Assembly (NCBI RefSeq): GCF_000257395.1
Contig: NZ_AJGC01000001.1
Location: 1-64,000, forward strand
Origin: Rickettsiella massiliensis 20B
GTDB lineage: Bacteria > Pseudomonadota > Gammaproteobacteria > Diplorickettsiales > Diplorickettsiaceae
Direction: 5' to 3'
Length of the DNA stretch: 64,000 nt
The notes beneath the pieces were generated by a model that searched no databases, was not told the origin of the DNA, and was given only the letters and a program-made list of their open reading frames with translations. The translations under genes and the position numbers were made by a program. Below, piece after piece: positions 49,425-59,286 of this stretch. The stretch's first letter is position 1; each line of letters begins with the position of its first letter.

Positions 49425-50247
49425 TTATTCGGATTTTACTTGGCAAACCTGACAATACACGGTCGTTCGTTGACAAAGTGAAAGTACGTTTAATGGCTTT
49501 TGACATCGTTGACAAGGTTGTCCGGATCGCCCATAAACTTGGAGGGACTGTTTAAAGTAACCGGGTTTTCCTTGTGTATTGAGAAAATCTTTGAGTGTCG
49601 TTCCCCCTTGAGCAATGGCACGACGTAAAATTTGTTTAATTGCAGAAACTAACTGTGAGAGTGATGAAGATGAAAGCGCATTCGCAGGAGTCAAAGGATG
49701 AATTCTCGCCATAAAAAGTGCTTCAGTAATATAAATATTACCGACGCCCACTACAATTTGTTGATCCATCAGCGCCGCTTTAATCGCCAATTTTTTACGA
49801 GCTAATTTTTCTTAAATAATGCGTATTAAAATGCCTGCTTAAAGGCTCAATACCTAATTTAATTAACAAAGGATGGCAGGATGGGTCAGAGTCTGTCCAC
49901 AATAAGGCGCCGAATCGTCGTGGGTCCGTAAAGCGTAAAATGAAATGATTTTTAAAGAGAATATCCATATGATCGTGTCGACCGGCTGGTAAGGGGGGCT
50001 TTAAAATAGCGAGTCGACCTGACATCCCTAAATGAAGAATCAAGGTGCCCGTATATGTGGTAAACAGCAGATATTTACCACGTCGCTGTAGGGTATGAAA
50101 AGTCTGCCCAGACAATTGTTGTAAGGATTCTTTAGGAATCGGCCAACGTAATCGCGGACTACGAATCAATACCTCTTGAATACGTTCTTCTTGAATAAAA
50201 GGACGGACACCGCGTAGCGTTGTTTCGACTTCCGGTAATTCAGGCAT
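49425..50247 (-). CDS. mutM: formamidopyrimidine-DNA glycosylase MutM, one frameshift
   Basis: MutM removes 8-oxoguanine and formamidopyrimidines. It begins PELPEVET with the catalytic Pro2 and Glu3, has LILHLGMSGRL and FTDPRRFG, and after a frame change near 49800 the helix-two-turn-helix (VVGVGNIYITEALF), QGGTTLKDF and the C-terminal zinc finger CQRCQKPL ... CQVCQ. It directly follows ychF with a 3-base gap, same strand. Confidence 0.93.
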
Positions 50248-50250
50248 AGT

Positions 50251-51342
50251 TTAAACATTAAACAAAAAGTGAATCACATCCCCATCCGTGACGACATATA
50301 ACTTTCCTTCCAAGCGCCATTTCCCAGCTTCTTTAGCACCTTGCTCACCCTGATATTGAATAAAATCCGAATATCCAATGACTTCTGCACGAATGAAACC
50401 TTTCTCAAAGTCACTATGAATCCGGCCAGCGGCTTGTGGTGCTGTCGCCCCTTTTTGAATGGTCCATGCTCGGATTTCTTTTACACCGGCAGTAAAAAAA
50501 GTTTGTAAATTTAATAAGGCATAACCCGCACAAATCAGACGATGTAATCCTGTTTCTTTTAAACCGAGTTCTTGTAAAAAAGTAATCCGTTCTTCATCGC
50601 TAAAAGCGAGACAGTCTTCTTCTAGTTTTGCGCAGAGTGCAACAACCGGGGCATTGTGTTGTTGTGCAAACGTTTCTACCGCTTCCAATAGTGGGTTATT
50701 CGTAAAACCACGTTCATCGACATTGGCAATATAAAGCACTTCTTTTAGGGTTAAGAAATGATATGGAGCTAATAAGAGACGTTCCTCAGCATTTAAGTTC
50801 AAATCACGGAGTAACGCGCCTTCATTGAGTTGCGGAATTAAAGTACTCAATAAAGTCTTTGTAGCCAGCGCATTGGGATCAACTTCTTTTTTATTACGAT
50901 TTAAGCGTATTAACGCTTTTTCAGCCGTTTCTAAATCCGTTAAAGCGAGTTCAGTATGAATGGTTTGGATATCTGCAACGGGATTGACTTTTCCCGAGAC
51001 ATGAACCACGTCCTCATCTTCAAAACAACGGACGACATGAGCAATCGCATCGACTTCGCGAATGTGTGCTAGAAATTGATTGCCCAGACCTTCGCCTTTT
51101 GCTGCACCCGCCACTAAGCCCGCAATATCAACAAATTCCATACTGGTCGGGATAATCTTCTGTGGTTTAACAATTTGTGCAAGTTCCGCTAAGCGTGGAT
51201 CAGGAACGGGTACAACACCGACATTCGGTTCAATTGTGCAGAAAGGATAATTGGCTGCGGCAATGCCCGCTTGCGTCAGCGCATTAAAAAGCGTTGATTT
51301 ACCTACATTCGGAAGCCCCACAATGCCACATTTAAAGCCCAT
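50251..51342 (-). CDS. ychF: redox-regulated ribosome-binding ATPase YchF
   Basis: YchF (OLA1 family) is a GTPase-fold ATPase that binds ribosomes. The 363-residue protein has [15 protein letters not shown] (G1), [20 protein letters not shown] (G3), the altered G4 typical for ATP specificity, a coiled-coil insert and the C-terminal TGS domain ([22 protein letters not shown]). ATG 51342 (MGFKCGIVG) is the family start. It is intact; pth-ychF is a standard pair. Confidence 0.97.
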   Translation of the reverse strand: MGFKCGIVGLPNVGKSTLFNALTQAGIAAANYPFCTIEPNVGVVPVPDPRLAELAQIVKPQKIIPTSMEFVDIAGLVAGAAKGEGLGNQFLAHIREVDAIAHVVRCFEDEDVVHVSGKVNPVADIQTIHTELALTDLETAEKALIRLNRNKKEVDPNALATKTLLSTLIPQLNEGALLRDLNLNAEERLLLAPYHFLTLKEVLYIANVDERGFTNNPLLEAVETFAQQHNAPVVALCAKLEEDCLAFSDEERITFLQELGLKETGLHRLICAGYALLNLQTFFTAGVKEIRAWTIQKGATAPQAAGRIHSDFEKGFIRAEVIGYSDFIQYQGEQGAKEAGKWRLEGKLYVVTDGDVIHFLFNV

Positions 51343-51451
51343 AATCTCATTCCACCGTTTTTGTTTTAGCGTGCCAACTTTAAAAAGAGTACTCTTTTTA
51401 AAAGTCACCTGTGATTGTTAATTTATTATATTAAATAAATGCATAAAAAAG

Positions 51452-52035
51452 CTAAATTCCTTGATTGTTTTCAGAATGCAGTTGTTGCATTGCTTTGTCC
51501 GTTTGTCCAACTAAAAAAAGAGGAAACGTTGCAAGTGCATTGTCGATGGCCATCTCGATTTTTGTTGATCATTCTGTGAAGGGTGACCTAATACATAATC
51601 GTGAACCCGATCACGATGACCAGGATGACCAATACCAATCCGTAGCCGCCAAAAATCTGCACTCCCTAACTCTGCGACGACACTTTTTAGACCATTATGC
51701 CCACCGTGCCCACCACTCCATTTAAAACGTGCGACTCCGGTGCAAAGGTCGAGATCATCATGGACGACTAAAATTGCTTCTGGGGGGATTCGGTAAAAAC
51801 GAGCCAGTGCTGCTAAAGCACGTCCCGAATGATTCATATACGTGGTGGGCACCAATAGCCAACAACCGGCGACTTTGCCCACATAACCCTGAAATTTAGC
51901 TTCAGGGTTCAGGGGTAACGTTGACTGTTGTGCGAGGGACTCAACCAACCAGGCGCCTGCATTATGTCGAGTTTTAGTATATTCCTTTCCCGGGTTAGCT
52001 AAACCGACGATCAACCGAATAGGACAAGTCGCCAT
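51452..52035 (-). CDS. pth: peptidyl-tRNA hydrolase Pth, one frameshift near the end
   Basis: Pth recycles peptidyl-tRNA and is essential. [23 protein letters not shown] contains the catalytic His; [18 protein letters not shown] and [11 protein letters not shown] with [11 protein letters not shown] are all present. Near 51570 the frame breaks (five A where six restore it); the remaining C-terminus ([14 protein letters not shown]) runs to TAG at 51452. It follows rplY closely. Confidence 0.94.
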
Positions 52036-52052
52036 GATTTCCCTGTTAACAA

Positions 52053-52700
52053 TTAGTTTTTATCTTTATCACCTGCTGGCGCATCCTTGACATTAATGGC
52101 AGGTACTTCCGCAGACTCCGGTACTGTGGTTTCACTTTCCGTTGCGGCGCGTGGCAGATGAATATTGACCACCGGCAAATCATCATCGTGACTTAATGCG
52201 AGTAATTCCAACCCTTCAATGGCCTCATCAAGACCAAGACGTGAAACATCCACTTCAATGTATTCGGGGAGGGCATCCGGCAAACAGCGCACTTCAACGC
52301 TATTAAGCAGATGGGCTAATACGCCACCGGCTTCTTTAACACCCGGAGCAACGTTTTCACCTTTAAAATGCAACGGAACAGACATGGTAATTTTTTCTTT
52401 CGCGGTCACCCGTAATAAATCCATGTGTAGAATACGTGGTTTAAAGGCATGGCGTTGTAAATCTTTTAAAACCGCTTTTTGTGCTTGGCCATCTACGGTG
52501 ATGGTCAAAATATGCGAATAAAATGCTTCATTTTCAAGCGCCTTAAGAACTTGATTATGACTGAGTGTGATAGCTAAAGGAGGCTCTCCGGCACCGTAAA
52601 GAATCGCTGGAATTTGATTCTCAAGTCGGCGGAGACGGCGGCTCGCACGCGTCCCAAAGGCCTTTCGTGTTTGGGCAGTTAATTCAAATGAACTGGACAT
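52053..52700 (-). CDS. rplY: 50S ribosomal protein L25/general stress protein Ctc
   Basis: The 215-residue long form binds 5S rRNA through its N-terminal domain ([26 protein letters not shown] ... is split here as the first ~35 residues) and has the C-terminal TL5/Ctc beta domain ([28 protein letters not shown]). The last ~25 residues are an acidic, Ala-rich tail. It is intact and stands between prs and pth as in Pseudomonas. Confidence 0.95.
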   Translation of the reverse strand: MSSSFELTAQTRKAFGTRASRRLRRLENQIPAILYGAGEPPLAITLSHNQVLKALENEAFYSHILTITVDGQAQKAVLKDLQRHAFKPRILHMDLLRVTAKEKITMSVPLHFKGENVAPGVKEAGGVLAHLLNSVEVRCLPDALPEYIEVDVSRLGLDEAIEGLELLALSHDDDLPVVNIHLPRAATESETTVPESAEVPAINVKDAPAGDKDKN

Positions 52701-52838
52701 CAGTTTTTCCTCAATAAAATCAATAATGACCCCGCGACCAGGGCAGGGGCGTATTCTACGTTTATTTTCTTGAAAAGACTAGGCGCTTGCGAGTAAAAAA
52801 GGCTTAATATGCATTCATCCAGGTGCTTTAAGTGAGTC

Positions 52839-52888
52839 AATACCGATTTTCCGTACCTGGGTTGTGCCTTGTCTGGAAAATCGGTATT
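52839..52888. promoter_or_regulatory. 14-bp perfect inverted repeat between prs and rplY
   Basis: AATACCGATTTTCC (52839-52852) and GGAAAATCGGTATT (52875-52888) pair perfectly around 22 bases. There is no T-run after it in the direction of prs and rplY, so it does not look like a normal terminator for them. It could be an mRNA-processing or attenuation hairpin, or a repeat. Confidence 0.5.
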
Positions 52889-52905
52889 TCTTTTAAGAGG
52901 GAGGG

Positions 52906-53772
52906 TTAATCAACAAACATCGAACTAACCGACTCTTCGCTGTTAATACGACAGATAGTTTTCGCTAACATTTGACCTAAACTCAGGACACGAATTTTTT
53001 TACAATGCTGCGCATCGGGGTGTAGGGGAATGGTGTCGGTGACCACTAATTCGTGAATACTTTGTTTTAATGACTGAGCCGCCAAACATAGTGTCCCACC
53101 GGTATCAACAAGATCGTCGACTAATAAGCAGTTACGCTGATTGACATCACCAATGACATGCATGACTTCGGTTTTATTTGGACCTGTACGACGTTTATCA
53201 ATAATCGCAATATCGGCATCATTCAGTCGTTTTGCGATGGCGCGCGCACGGACCACACCGCCCACATCGGGTGAAACCACCATCAATGGATCGTCTTGTT
53301 GGCAAAGTCTTTGTGTACCAATATCGATCAGAATTTCGGGCGTCGCGTATACATTATCAACCGGAATATCAAAAAAGCCTTGAATTTGGTCGGCATGCAA
53401 GTCAACCGTTAGTACACGGCTAATACCCACCGCAGTCATCATATCGGCCACTACCCGGGCAGTGATAGGCACTCGAGCTGAGCGAATACGTCGATCTTGG
53501 CGTCCGTAACCAAAATAAGGAACGACTGCGGTGATTCGTTTTGCCGAAGCGCGTCGCAAGGCATCCGCAATAATGACCAACTCCATGAGATGATGATTCA
53601 CTGGCGGACAAGTGGGTTGGATAATAAATACATTTTCCAATATTTCAACCATGATTTCACCATCACTAAATTGGGCGACAGTGGCTTGGCCGAGTTTCAT
53701 TTGTAAAGAATCGATTATTTTTTTAGCCAGGACAGGATTGGCATTTCCCGCAAAGATCATCATTCCGGACAC
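52906..53772 (-). CDS. prs: ribose-phosphate pyrophosphokinase Prs, two in-frame gaps
   Basis: Prs makes PRPP and is essential. Present: [10 protein letters not shown], the flexible loop [44 protein letters not shown] and the PRPP loop [10 protein letters not shown]. Two segments conserved in all Prs are missing in frame: five residues (RGGDx) between ENV and FIIQ near 53630, and about 25 residues (GAKxV-ATHxxFS-GNA region) between SLKQ and SIHELVV near 53062. The product is 288 residues instead of ~315. The first gap looks like loss between two GTA codons. Confidence 0.94.
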   Translation of the reverse strand: MSGMMIFAGNANPVLAKKIIDSLQMKLGQATVAQFSDGEIMVEILENVFIIQPTCPPVNHHLMELVIIADALRRASAKRITAVVPYFGYGRQDRRIRSARVPITARVVADMMTAVGISRVLTVDLHADQIQGFFDIPVDNVYATPEILIDIGTQRLCQQDDPLMVVSPDVGGVVRARAIAKRLNDADIAIIDKRRTGPNKTEVMHVIGDVNQRNCLLVDDLVDTGGTLCLAAQSLKQSIHELVVTDTIPLHPDAQHCKKIRVLSLGQMLAKTICRINSEESVSSMFVD

Positions 53773-53839
53773 AAGTAAACCTCATTGCATGAATTAAATG
53801 GAACAATAAAAGAACTTTTTAATTTATAATAAGACGAAT

Positions 53840-53914
53840 TGGCTGGGGTGCTAGGATTCGAACCTAGGAATGCCGAGATCAAAACCCGGTGCCTTACCAC
53901 TTGGCTACACCCCA
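53840..53914 (-). tRNA. tRNA-Gln (anticodon UUG)
   Basis: On the minus strand TGGGGTG pairs with CACCCCA, discriminator G and encoded CCA follow. The anticodon loop TTTTGAT gives UUG. Position between ispE and prs is as in Pseudomonas. Confidence 0.96.
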
Positions 53915-53942
53915 ATTTTATTTTGTTGGCTGGTTAGTTAAA

Positions 53943-54830
53943 CTAATCAAGCCAGATTTTTGAACAATGCTTTAATTCCTCTTGTAAAGGCGACGTTACT
54001 AAACCTTTACAACGAAAACTCGGATATCGAAACTTTACCTGTTCATATAAAGCACTTGCCTGTGCTGGTGTTTCACATTCCGCAAAAACACACGATCCGG
54101 TTCCGGACAACCGTGCAAAGGCGTAATGATTTAAAAAATCTATTGCTTGAGCTACTTCTGGGTAGCTTTGGCGAACCAGTTTTTCAAAATCGTTGCGTGT
54201 TGCAAACGGTTCATTTAAAAACGTTTGTATTCTGATAGGAGTTGTTCGATATGTCAATCGGGGATGTGAAAAAAGTTTTTTCGTATTGATGGCAACCGAC
54301 GGAACGAGGACAACAAAATAACGTTTGGGTAAGGTAATTGCTTGCAATTGTTCGCCGATCCCTTCACCCCAACTGGTTTTTCCTTTTAGAAAAATGGGTA
54401 CATCGGCACCTAACGATAAGGCCAACTCTTGTAAAGTGTTCACGCTAAGATTTAATTTCCATAACACATTTAAAGCCAGAAGGGTTGTAGCGGCGTTCGA
54501 ACTGCCTCCGCCTAATCCACTGCCAATAGGAATTCTTTTTTTAAGAAGAATATTGACTCCCTGAGTAGGGGTTGCGTAGGGCTGCAATAAGCGTGCCGCC
54601 TTGATAACTAAGTTATCTTCCTCGGGCAGAATGATTGGCTGGACAGGTGGCCACAGACCAAGACAACTACAGGTGATCTGTGAGTCAGCACGCGGTGTAA
54701 AAATCAGTTCATCATGAAAGTCTATCAGCTGAAAGACCGTTTGTAAGGTATGATAGCCGTCCGCACGTTTTCCGGTTAGATGTAAAAAAAGATTTAATTT
54801 TGCAGGAGAAGACCAAGAAAACAAATTCAT
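53943..54830 (-). CDS. ispE: 4-diphosphocytidyl-2-C-methyl-D-erythritol kinase IspE
   Basis: IspE is the GHMP kinase of the MEP isoprenoid pathway. SPAKLNLFLHLTGKRADGYH, the glycine-rich ATP loop PIGSGLGGGSSNAA (~90-103) and ARLSGTGSCVFAE are all present; it is intact at ~295 residues. ATG 54830 (MNLFSWSSPAK) is the family start; upstream in-frame codons fall within lolB. It lies 9 bases after the lolB stop. Confidence 0.95.
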   Translation of the reverse strand: MNLFSWSSPAKLNLFLHLTGKRADGYHTLQTVFQLIDFHDELIFTPRADSQITCSCLGLWPPVQPIILPEEDNLVIKAARLLQPYATPTQGVNILLKKRIPIGSGLGGGSSNAATTLLALNVLWKLNLSVNTLQELALSLGADVPIFLKGKTSWGEGIGEQLQAITLPKRYFVVLVPSVAINTKKLFSHPRLTYRTTPIRIQTFLNEPFATRNDFEKLVRQSYPEVAQAIDFLNHYAFARLSGTGSCVFAECETPAQASALYEQVKFRYPSFRCKGLVTSPLQEELKHCSKIWLD

Positions 54831-54838
54831 TGTATTCC

Positions 54839-55455
54839 TTAAGTTAAATCCCAATTTGTGATCAGTAGCTTGATTTGCCAATGTTGATATGAAAGTAATA
54901 AATGATCGGGCAGATCAATTTTTCCACGGTTGGTATAATGTAAATAATTGACTTGCCAGCCAGATTGGCGCAGTTTTAAAAGACGATTATAAGCATCTAA
55001 GTTTGCCGTGTATCGGGTTTGTGGGGCCGGTAAGCCGCGTAGCCAATAGCGTAGTTGAGAGACGGGTAAACGTAAACCAAGTTGTTGTTGTAATAATTTT
55101 TCAGCAGTCGCCGCTTGATAGTTTTTTTGAGAGGTGATTAAGGAAACGTGTTGAGCATTGCCTTTGAGTAAAAGGCTCGGGGAGCCAAAAGGTCCAAGAA
55201 GATGAAATTGATAGTTAGGTTCCGCTTGTTGCCAACTAAACGAAGCATTGACGCCGAGCTTTTGTTTGGAATGAACCGCAAAATTACCGCCCGCTTGCCA
55301 ATGTTGGAGGTGTTTTAATTGCGCTTTTCGCTCAGACCATGCTAAATAGTGATTAATCGTTTCCGGAGAAGAGGGGGGTTGGGTTGGAAAACCAGCACAA
55401 CCCGTAAATAAAAAAGGAAAAAGAAGTAAAAAAAGGTTTTACGGTTGGAAAACAT
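54839..55455 (-). CDS. lolB: outer-membrane lipoprotein receptor LolB, one frameshift
   Basis: LolB receives lipoproteins from LolA at the outer membrane. ATG 55455 opens a Phe-rich signal; the frame breaks near 55420 and continues as FTGCAGFPTQPP (lipobox Cys), HWQAGGNFAVHSKQ, ASFSWQQ, FHLLGPFGSPSLLL, YWLRGLPAP, GWQVNY and LITNWDLT, stopping at 54839. The barrel pattern and WLRGxP motif are typical. The main frame has no start codon of its own, so it is easily missed. It heads the lolB-ispE-prs cluster; hemA is not upstream. Confidence 0.85.
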
Positions 55456-55612
55456 GGCTTATCCTTATTAGGCGGATCATGATAAAAAGTCGAAAATATC
55501 CTAGACGCTTCGTGCTTTAAGATCGATTCTTTTTGATTAAAAATTGTACCTTAAAGCGAGCATTCTAATAATAAAAACAATTTAACCGCTATTTAAATAG
55601 GTCAAACATTCT

Positions 55613-56356
55613 ATGCGCGTTACTCGTTTGTATCAACCACAAACCTTAATTTGTGGGCAAGTGATTGATTTATCGACAGACGCAGCACAGCATCTGATCC
55701 GTGTGCTGCGCGGCAAGAAGGATGATCCGCTCATTGTGTTTAATGGACAGGGTGGGGAGTTTCAAGCAAAAATTGTTGCGATAACTAAAAAAAGGTCCAG
55801 GTACAAATTGAACAGTATCGAAAGGTCTCACGTGAATCGCCGGTTTCGATTGAATTGGTTCAAAGTCTGATTCGTTCAGAAAAAATGGATTATGTGGTAC
55901 AAAAGACAGTTGAGCTGGGTGTCACCCAGATTTTTCCTGTGCTCAGTACACGAAGTTTGCTTCGTCTTGCTGTGGAACGACAAGCAAAACGGCAGCAACA
56001 TTGGCAAGCGATTGCGGTGGCGGCTAGTGAACAGTCCGGGCGCACACAAGTGCCTCGGGTGGCTCGAGTGAATACTTTTGCAGATTTTCTCCACTCAGAA
56101 GGGTTTTATATTGACGCCCGGCGCGTCTTGCTCATTGGCGGAACAAATTAAAACATTAAAAAAACCGCTTCACTCAATCCGTGTTTTAGTGGGCCCAGAA
56201 GGGGGATGGTCAGAAGAGGAACAAAAAATGGCTCAGCAGGCGGGGTATCAACCGATTCATTTAGGGCCACGTATTTTACGAACAGAAACTGCAGGTATCG
56301 TCATTATGGCACTTTTACAAGGATTATTGGGCGACATTGCCGTAAATTTAGTCTAG
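55613..56356 (+). CDS. rsmE: 16S rRNA m3U1498 methyltransferase RsmE, two frameshifts
   Basis: RsmE is a SPOUT enzyme methylating U1498 of 16S rRNA. It starts RVTRLYQPQ, has HLIRVLRGKKDDPL, then in another frame SLIRSEKMDYVVQKTVELGV and VAASEQSGR, and in a third VGPEGGWSEEE and LGPRILRTETA (SAM-binding knot). Frames change near 55790 and 56110-56150. It is upstream of rnr and divergent from lolB. Confidence 0.91.
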
Positions 56357-56395
56357 GATGGAAACCGAATCATTATTGAGAGAGTATCGAACCTT

Positions 56396-58638
56396 ATGGC
56401 GAGAAGAACGAAACCGTTACTGGATCCTTTTGCACAACGCGAGGCTGAAAAATATACCAATCCCATTCCGAGCCGGGAGTATATTTTAGATCATCTAAAA
56501 AAAATAGGCTGTTTAATTAAACGCGATGAGTTGTGTCAGGCTTTAGGTTTGCACGATCCTGAAGCAGTTGAAGCCTTACGGCGCCGTTTACGCGCGATGG
56601 AGCGTGATGGACAAATTGTGTTGACCCGCCGTGAAGGCTATGGCTTACCAAAAAAAATGAATTTAGTGCGGGGGCGGATTATTGGACATCGTGATGGTTT
56701 TGGTTTTCTGGTTCCGGATGATGGCAGCGATGATTTATTTTTAAGTACTCGCCAAATGCAGCTCGTATTTCATGGTGACCGCGTCTTAGTACGTGTTGTG
56801 GGTATGGATCGACGAAATCGACGTGAAGGAATCATTGCTGAAGTACTTGAACGGAATACGCCTTCGTTAGTAGGACGACTTTTTACTGAAAAAGGGGTTT
56901 CTTTTGTGGTTCCGGCGAACACTCGGATTACCCAATCAATATTAGTAAGCCCTGAAGATCAAGCGGGTGCACGGCCAGGACAATTGGTTGTGGTAGAAAT
57001 AACCAGTTACCCGAGTTTTCATAAACAAGCGATTGGTCACATTACGGAAATTTTAGGGGATCATATGGCCCCTGGTTTAGAAATTGAAGTGGCGATACGT
57101 AATTATAATATTCCTCATGTTTGGCCAGACGCCGTACAAAAAGAAATTTATTCTCTTGAAAAAGCGGTTTTAGATACCGCGGATACAACACGTGTTGATC
57201 TCACTGAGTTGCCTTTTGTGACGATAGATGGCCAAGATGCGCGGGATTTTGATGATGCGGTTTATTGTGAACGAAATAAAAAACAATGGCGTTTGTTGGT
57301 CGCGATTGCGGATGTCAGTCATTATGTTGCATTGAACAGTGCTTTGGATCAAGAAGCACAGAATCGCGGTAATTCTGTGTATTTTCCAAACCATGTCGTA
57401 CCCATGTTACCGGAAATTCTTTCTAATGAATTGTGTTCACTTAAGCCCGAAGTGGCACGCCATTGTTTAGTTTGTGAAATGCATCTTTCGGCGAAAGGTG
57501 AGTTGAAAAAATTTACATTTTATCCGGCTACGATTTATTCACATGCACGATTAGTTTATGAGAAAGTCAGTCAGTGGCTTGAAACGGAAAAGTATCCGGC
57601 CGCCTACGCAGCGATATTCCCTCATTTGCAAAATTTACATCACTTTACGAAGTATTAAGAGAAAATCGTGAAAAACGTGGGGCGATTGATTTTGAAACCA
57701 CTGAAACACGGGTTATTTTTGATAAAGCGCGTAAAATAGAAAAAATTGTCCCCACTGAGCGTACCGTTGCGCATCGTATCATTGAAGAATGTATGTTATT
57801 GGCTAACGTTTCGGCTGCGCAATTTTTAATTAAGGCTAAAATACCGAGTTTATTTCGTATTCATGCCGCGCCAACCACAGAAAAGCTAACGGATCTTAGA
57901 GCGTTTCTTGCTGAGTTAGGATTACGTCTTCCGGGTAGAAAAATACCTAAGCCCAAAGATTACGCACTCTTTTTAAAATCGATTACAACCCGCGCCGATA
58001 TCTCTTTAATTCAAACTGTATTACTGCGCTCACTCAGCCAGGCAGTATATAGTCCAGAAAATATCGGCCATTTTGGTTTGGCATTTGATGCGTATACTCA
58101 TTTCACCTCTCCCATTCGACGTTATCCGGATCTGATTGTCCATCGTGCGATTCGTCACATTTTAGCCAAACAGAAACCGAAAAAATTTAGTTATGATGCG
58201 GTCACGATGGCGCGCTTAGGTGAGCATTGTTCGACTACAGAACGGCGTGCCGACGAAGCCACGCGTGAAGTGCTAGATTGGTTAAAATGCGAGTTTATGC
58301 GTGAACGAATTGGCGAGCATTTTTCAGGAATTATTACTAATGTAACTGGTTTTGGTTTATTTGTAGAACTAAAAGATATTTATGTCGAAGGACTCGTTCA
58401 TGTGACGGCCCTACAAAATGATTATTATCAATTTGATCCCAAAAAACATTGTTTAATCGGTGAGCGGACTGGGAAGGTGTATCGTTTAGGCGATCCAATA
58501 AAAGTATGCATTGGACGGGTTGATTTAGATCAACGAAAAATTGATTTTGAACTCTGTCAGAACGTCACAACTCAAAAAGTGAAAACGTCTCGAAACCGAA
58601 ATAAGCATAGAAAGAAAAAAACGAGTCGCAATCGATAA
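56396..58638 (+). CDS. rnr: ribonuclease R, one frameshift
   Basis: RNase R is a 3'-5' exoribonuclease that degrades structured RNA. In order: N-terminal helix-turn-helix (SREYILDHLKKIGCL), cold-shock domains (GRIIGHRDGFGFLVPDD), the RNB catalytic domain (TIDGQDARDFDDAVYCE with the metal-binding Asp residues; after the break FGLAFDAYTHFTSPIRRYPDLIVHR is split here as its end motif) and the S1 domain (FSGIITNVTGFGLFVEL), then a Lys/Arg-rich tail. The frame breaks near 57645, one missing base. It is ~747 residues. rlmB, its usual partner, is elsewhere. Confidence 0.94.
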
Positions 58639-59286
58639 GACAAAGTAAATATCTTTACGAAAAAACGTTTATGTTGGCATCGATACGTCAATCAATGTAA
58701 TCAGTGTTTTTATATAAATATAAGTCGATGGGTATTATTGCTTAAATTAAATGCCGCAGAATCTGTAATAGTTTTTTGACCGAAAAATTATAATATTTCT
58801 GCTCGCGCCCTTCGTTTCTATCATTATTTTTTGTATAATCGGGGAGTTTTTTCAATGACGAATTTCTGTATGTGATTGAATATTATCTATACAGAGTAAA
58901 AAAATAACAAATCAGTCAAAATACATATAAATAATGAAAAACGGCGACTAGTTGATTTGATTGAAGATAGAGCGGAGAGCGTTGTCTCGATGTATACAGA
59001 GAAAACATCAAAGAAATAGATAGCCGATATTTTTATCAACGACAAGTTGAGTACAATCTGTGATCAAACAAAGACAGAGCGTTTGATCTTGGGTTGCAGA
59101 AAAGGTGTGCTGAAAAATTTGTCAGTTGTCGTACCGCTTTATAAACGGCTTTAGATCAATCACGATAATCATGAACCAAAACCCCTGTTATTCAGTGATG
59201 GAGTATTTATTTTATAAAAATCAGAGGGATGATTTGTGAAGGATTATCTACAGTGTGCTCAATCATGAAGATAAGGGAGTTTTTTT
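58639..59286. other. 650-bp intergenic stretch, possible gene remnants
   Basis: No long frame is present. Near 59085-59150 a short frame reads LKNLSVVVPLYKRL, which resembles the first strand of GT2 glycosyltransferases, but it is too short to call. The stretch separates the core block from the glycan region. Confidence 0.4.

Noticed and set aside
53141-53706. Several plus-strand frames
   Set aside because: All are shadows of prs on the minus strand.
59070-59155. Glycosyltransferase-like LSVVVPLY fragment
   Set aside because: Too short and without a continuing frame; could be chance.
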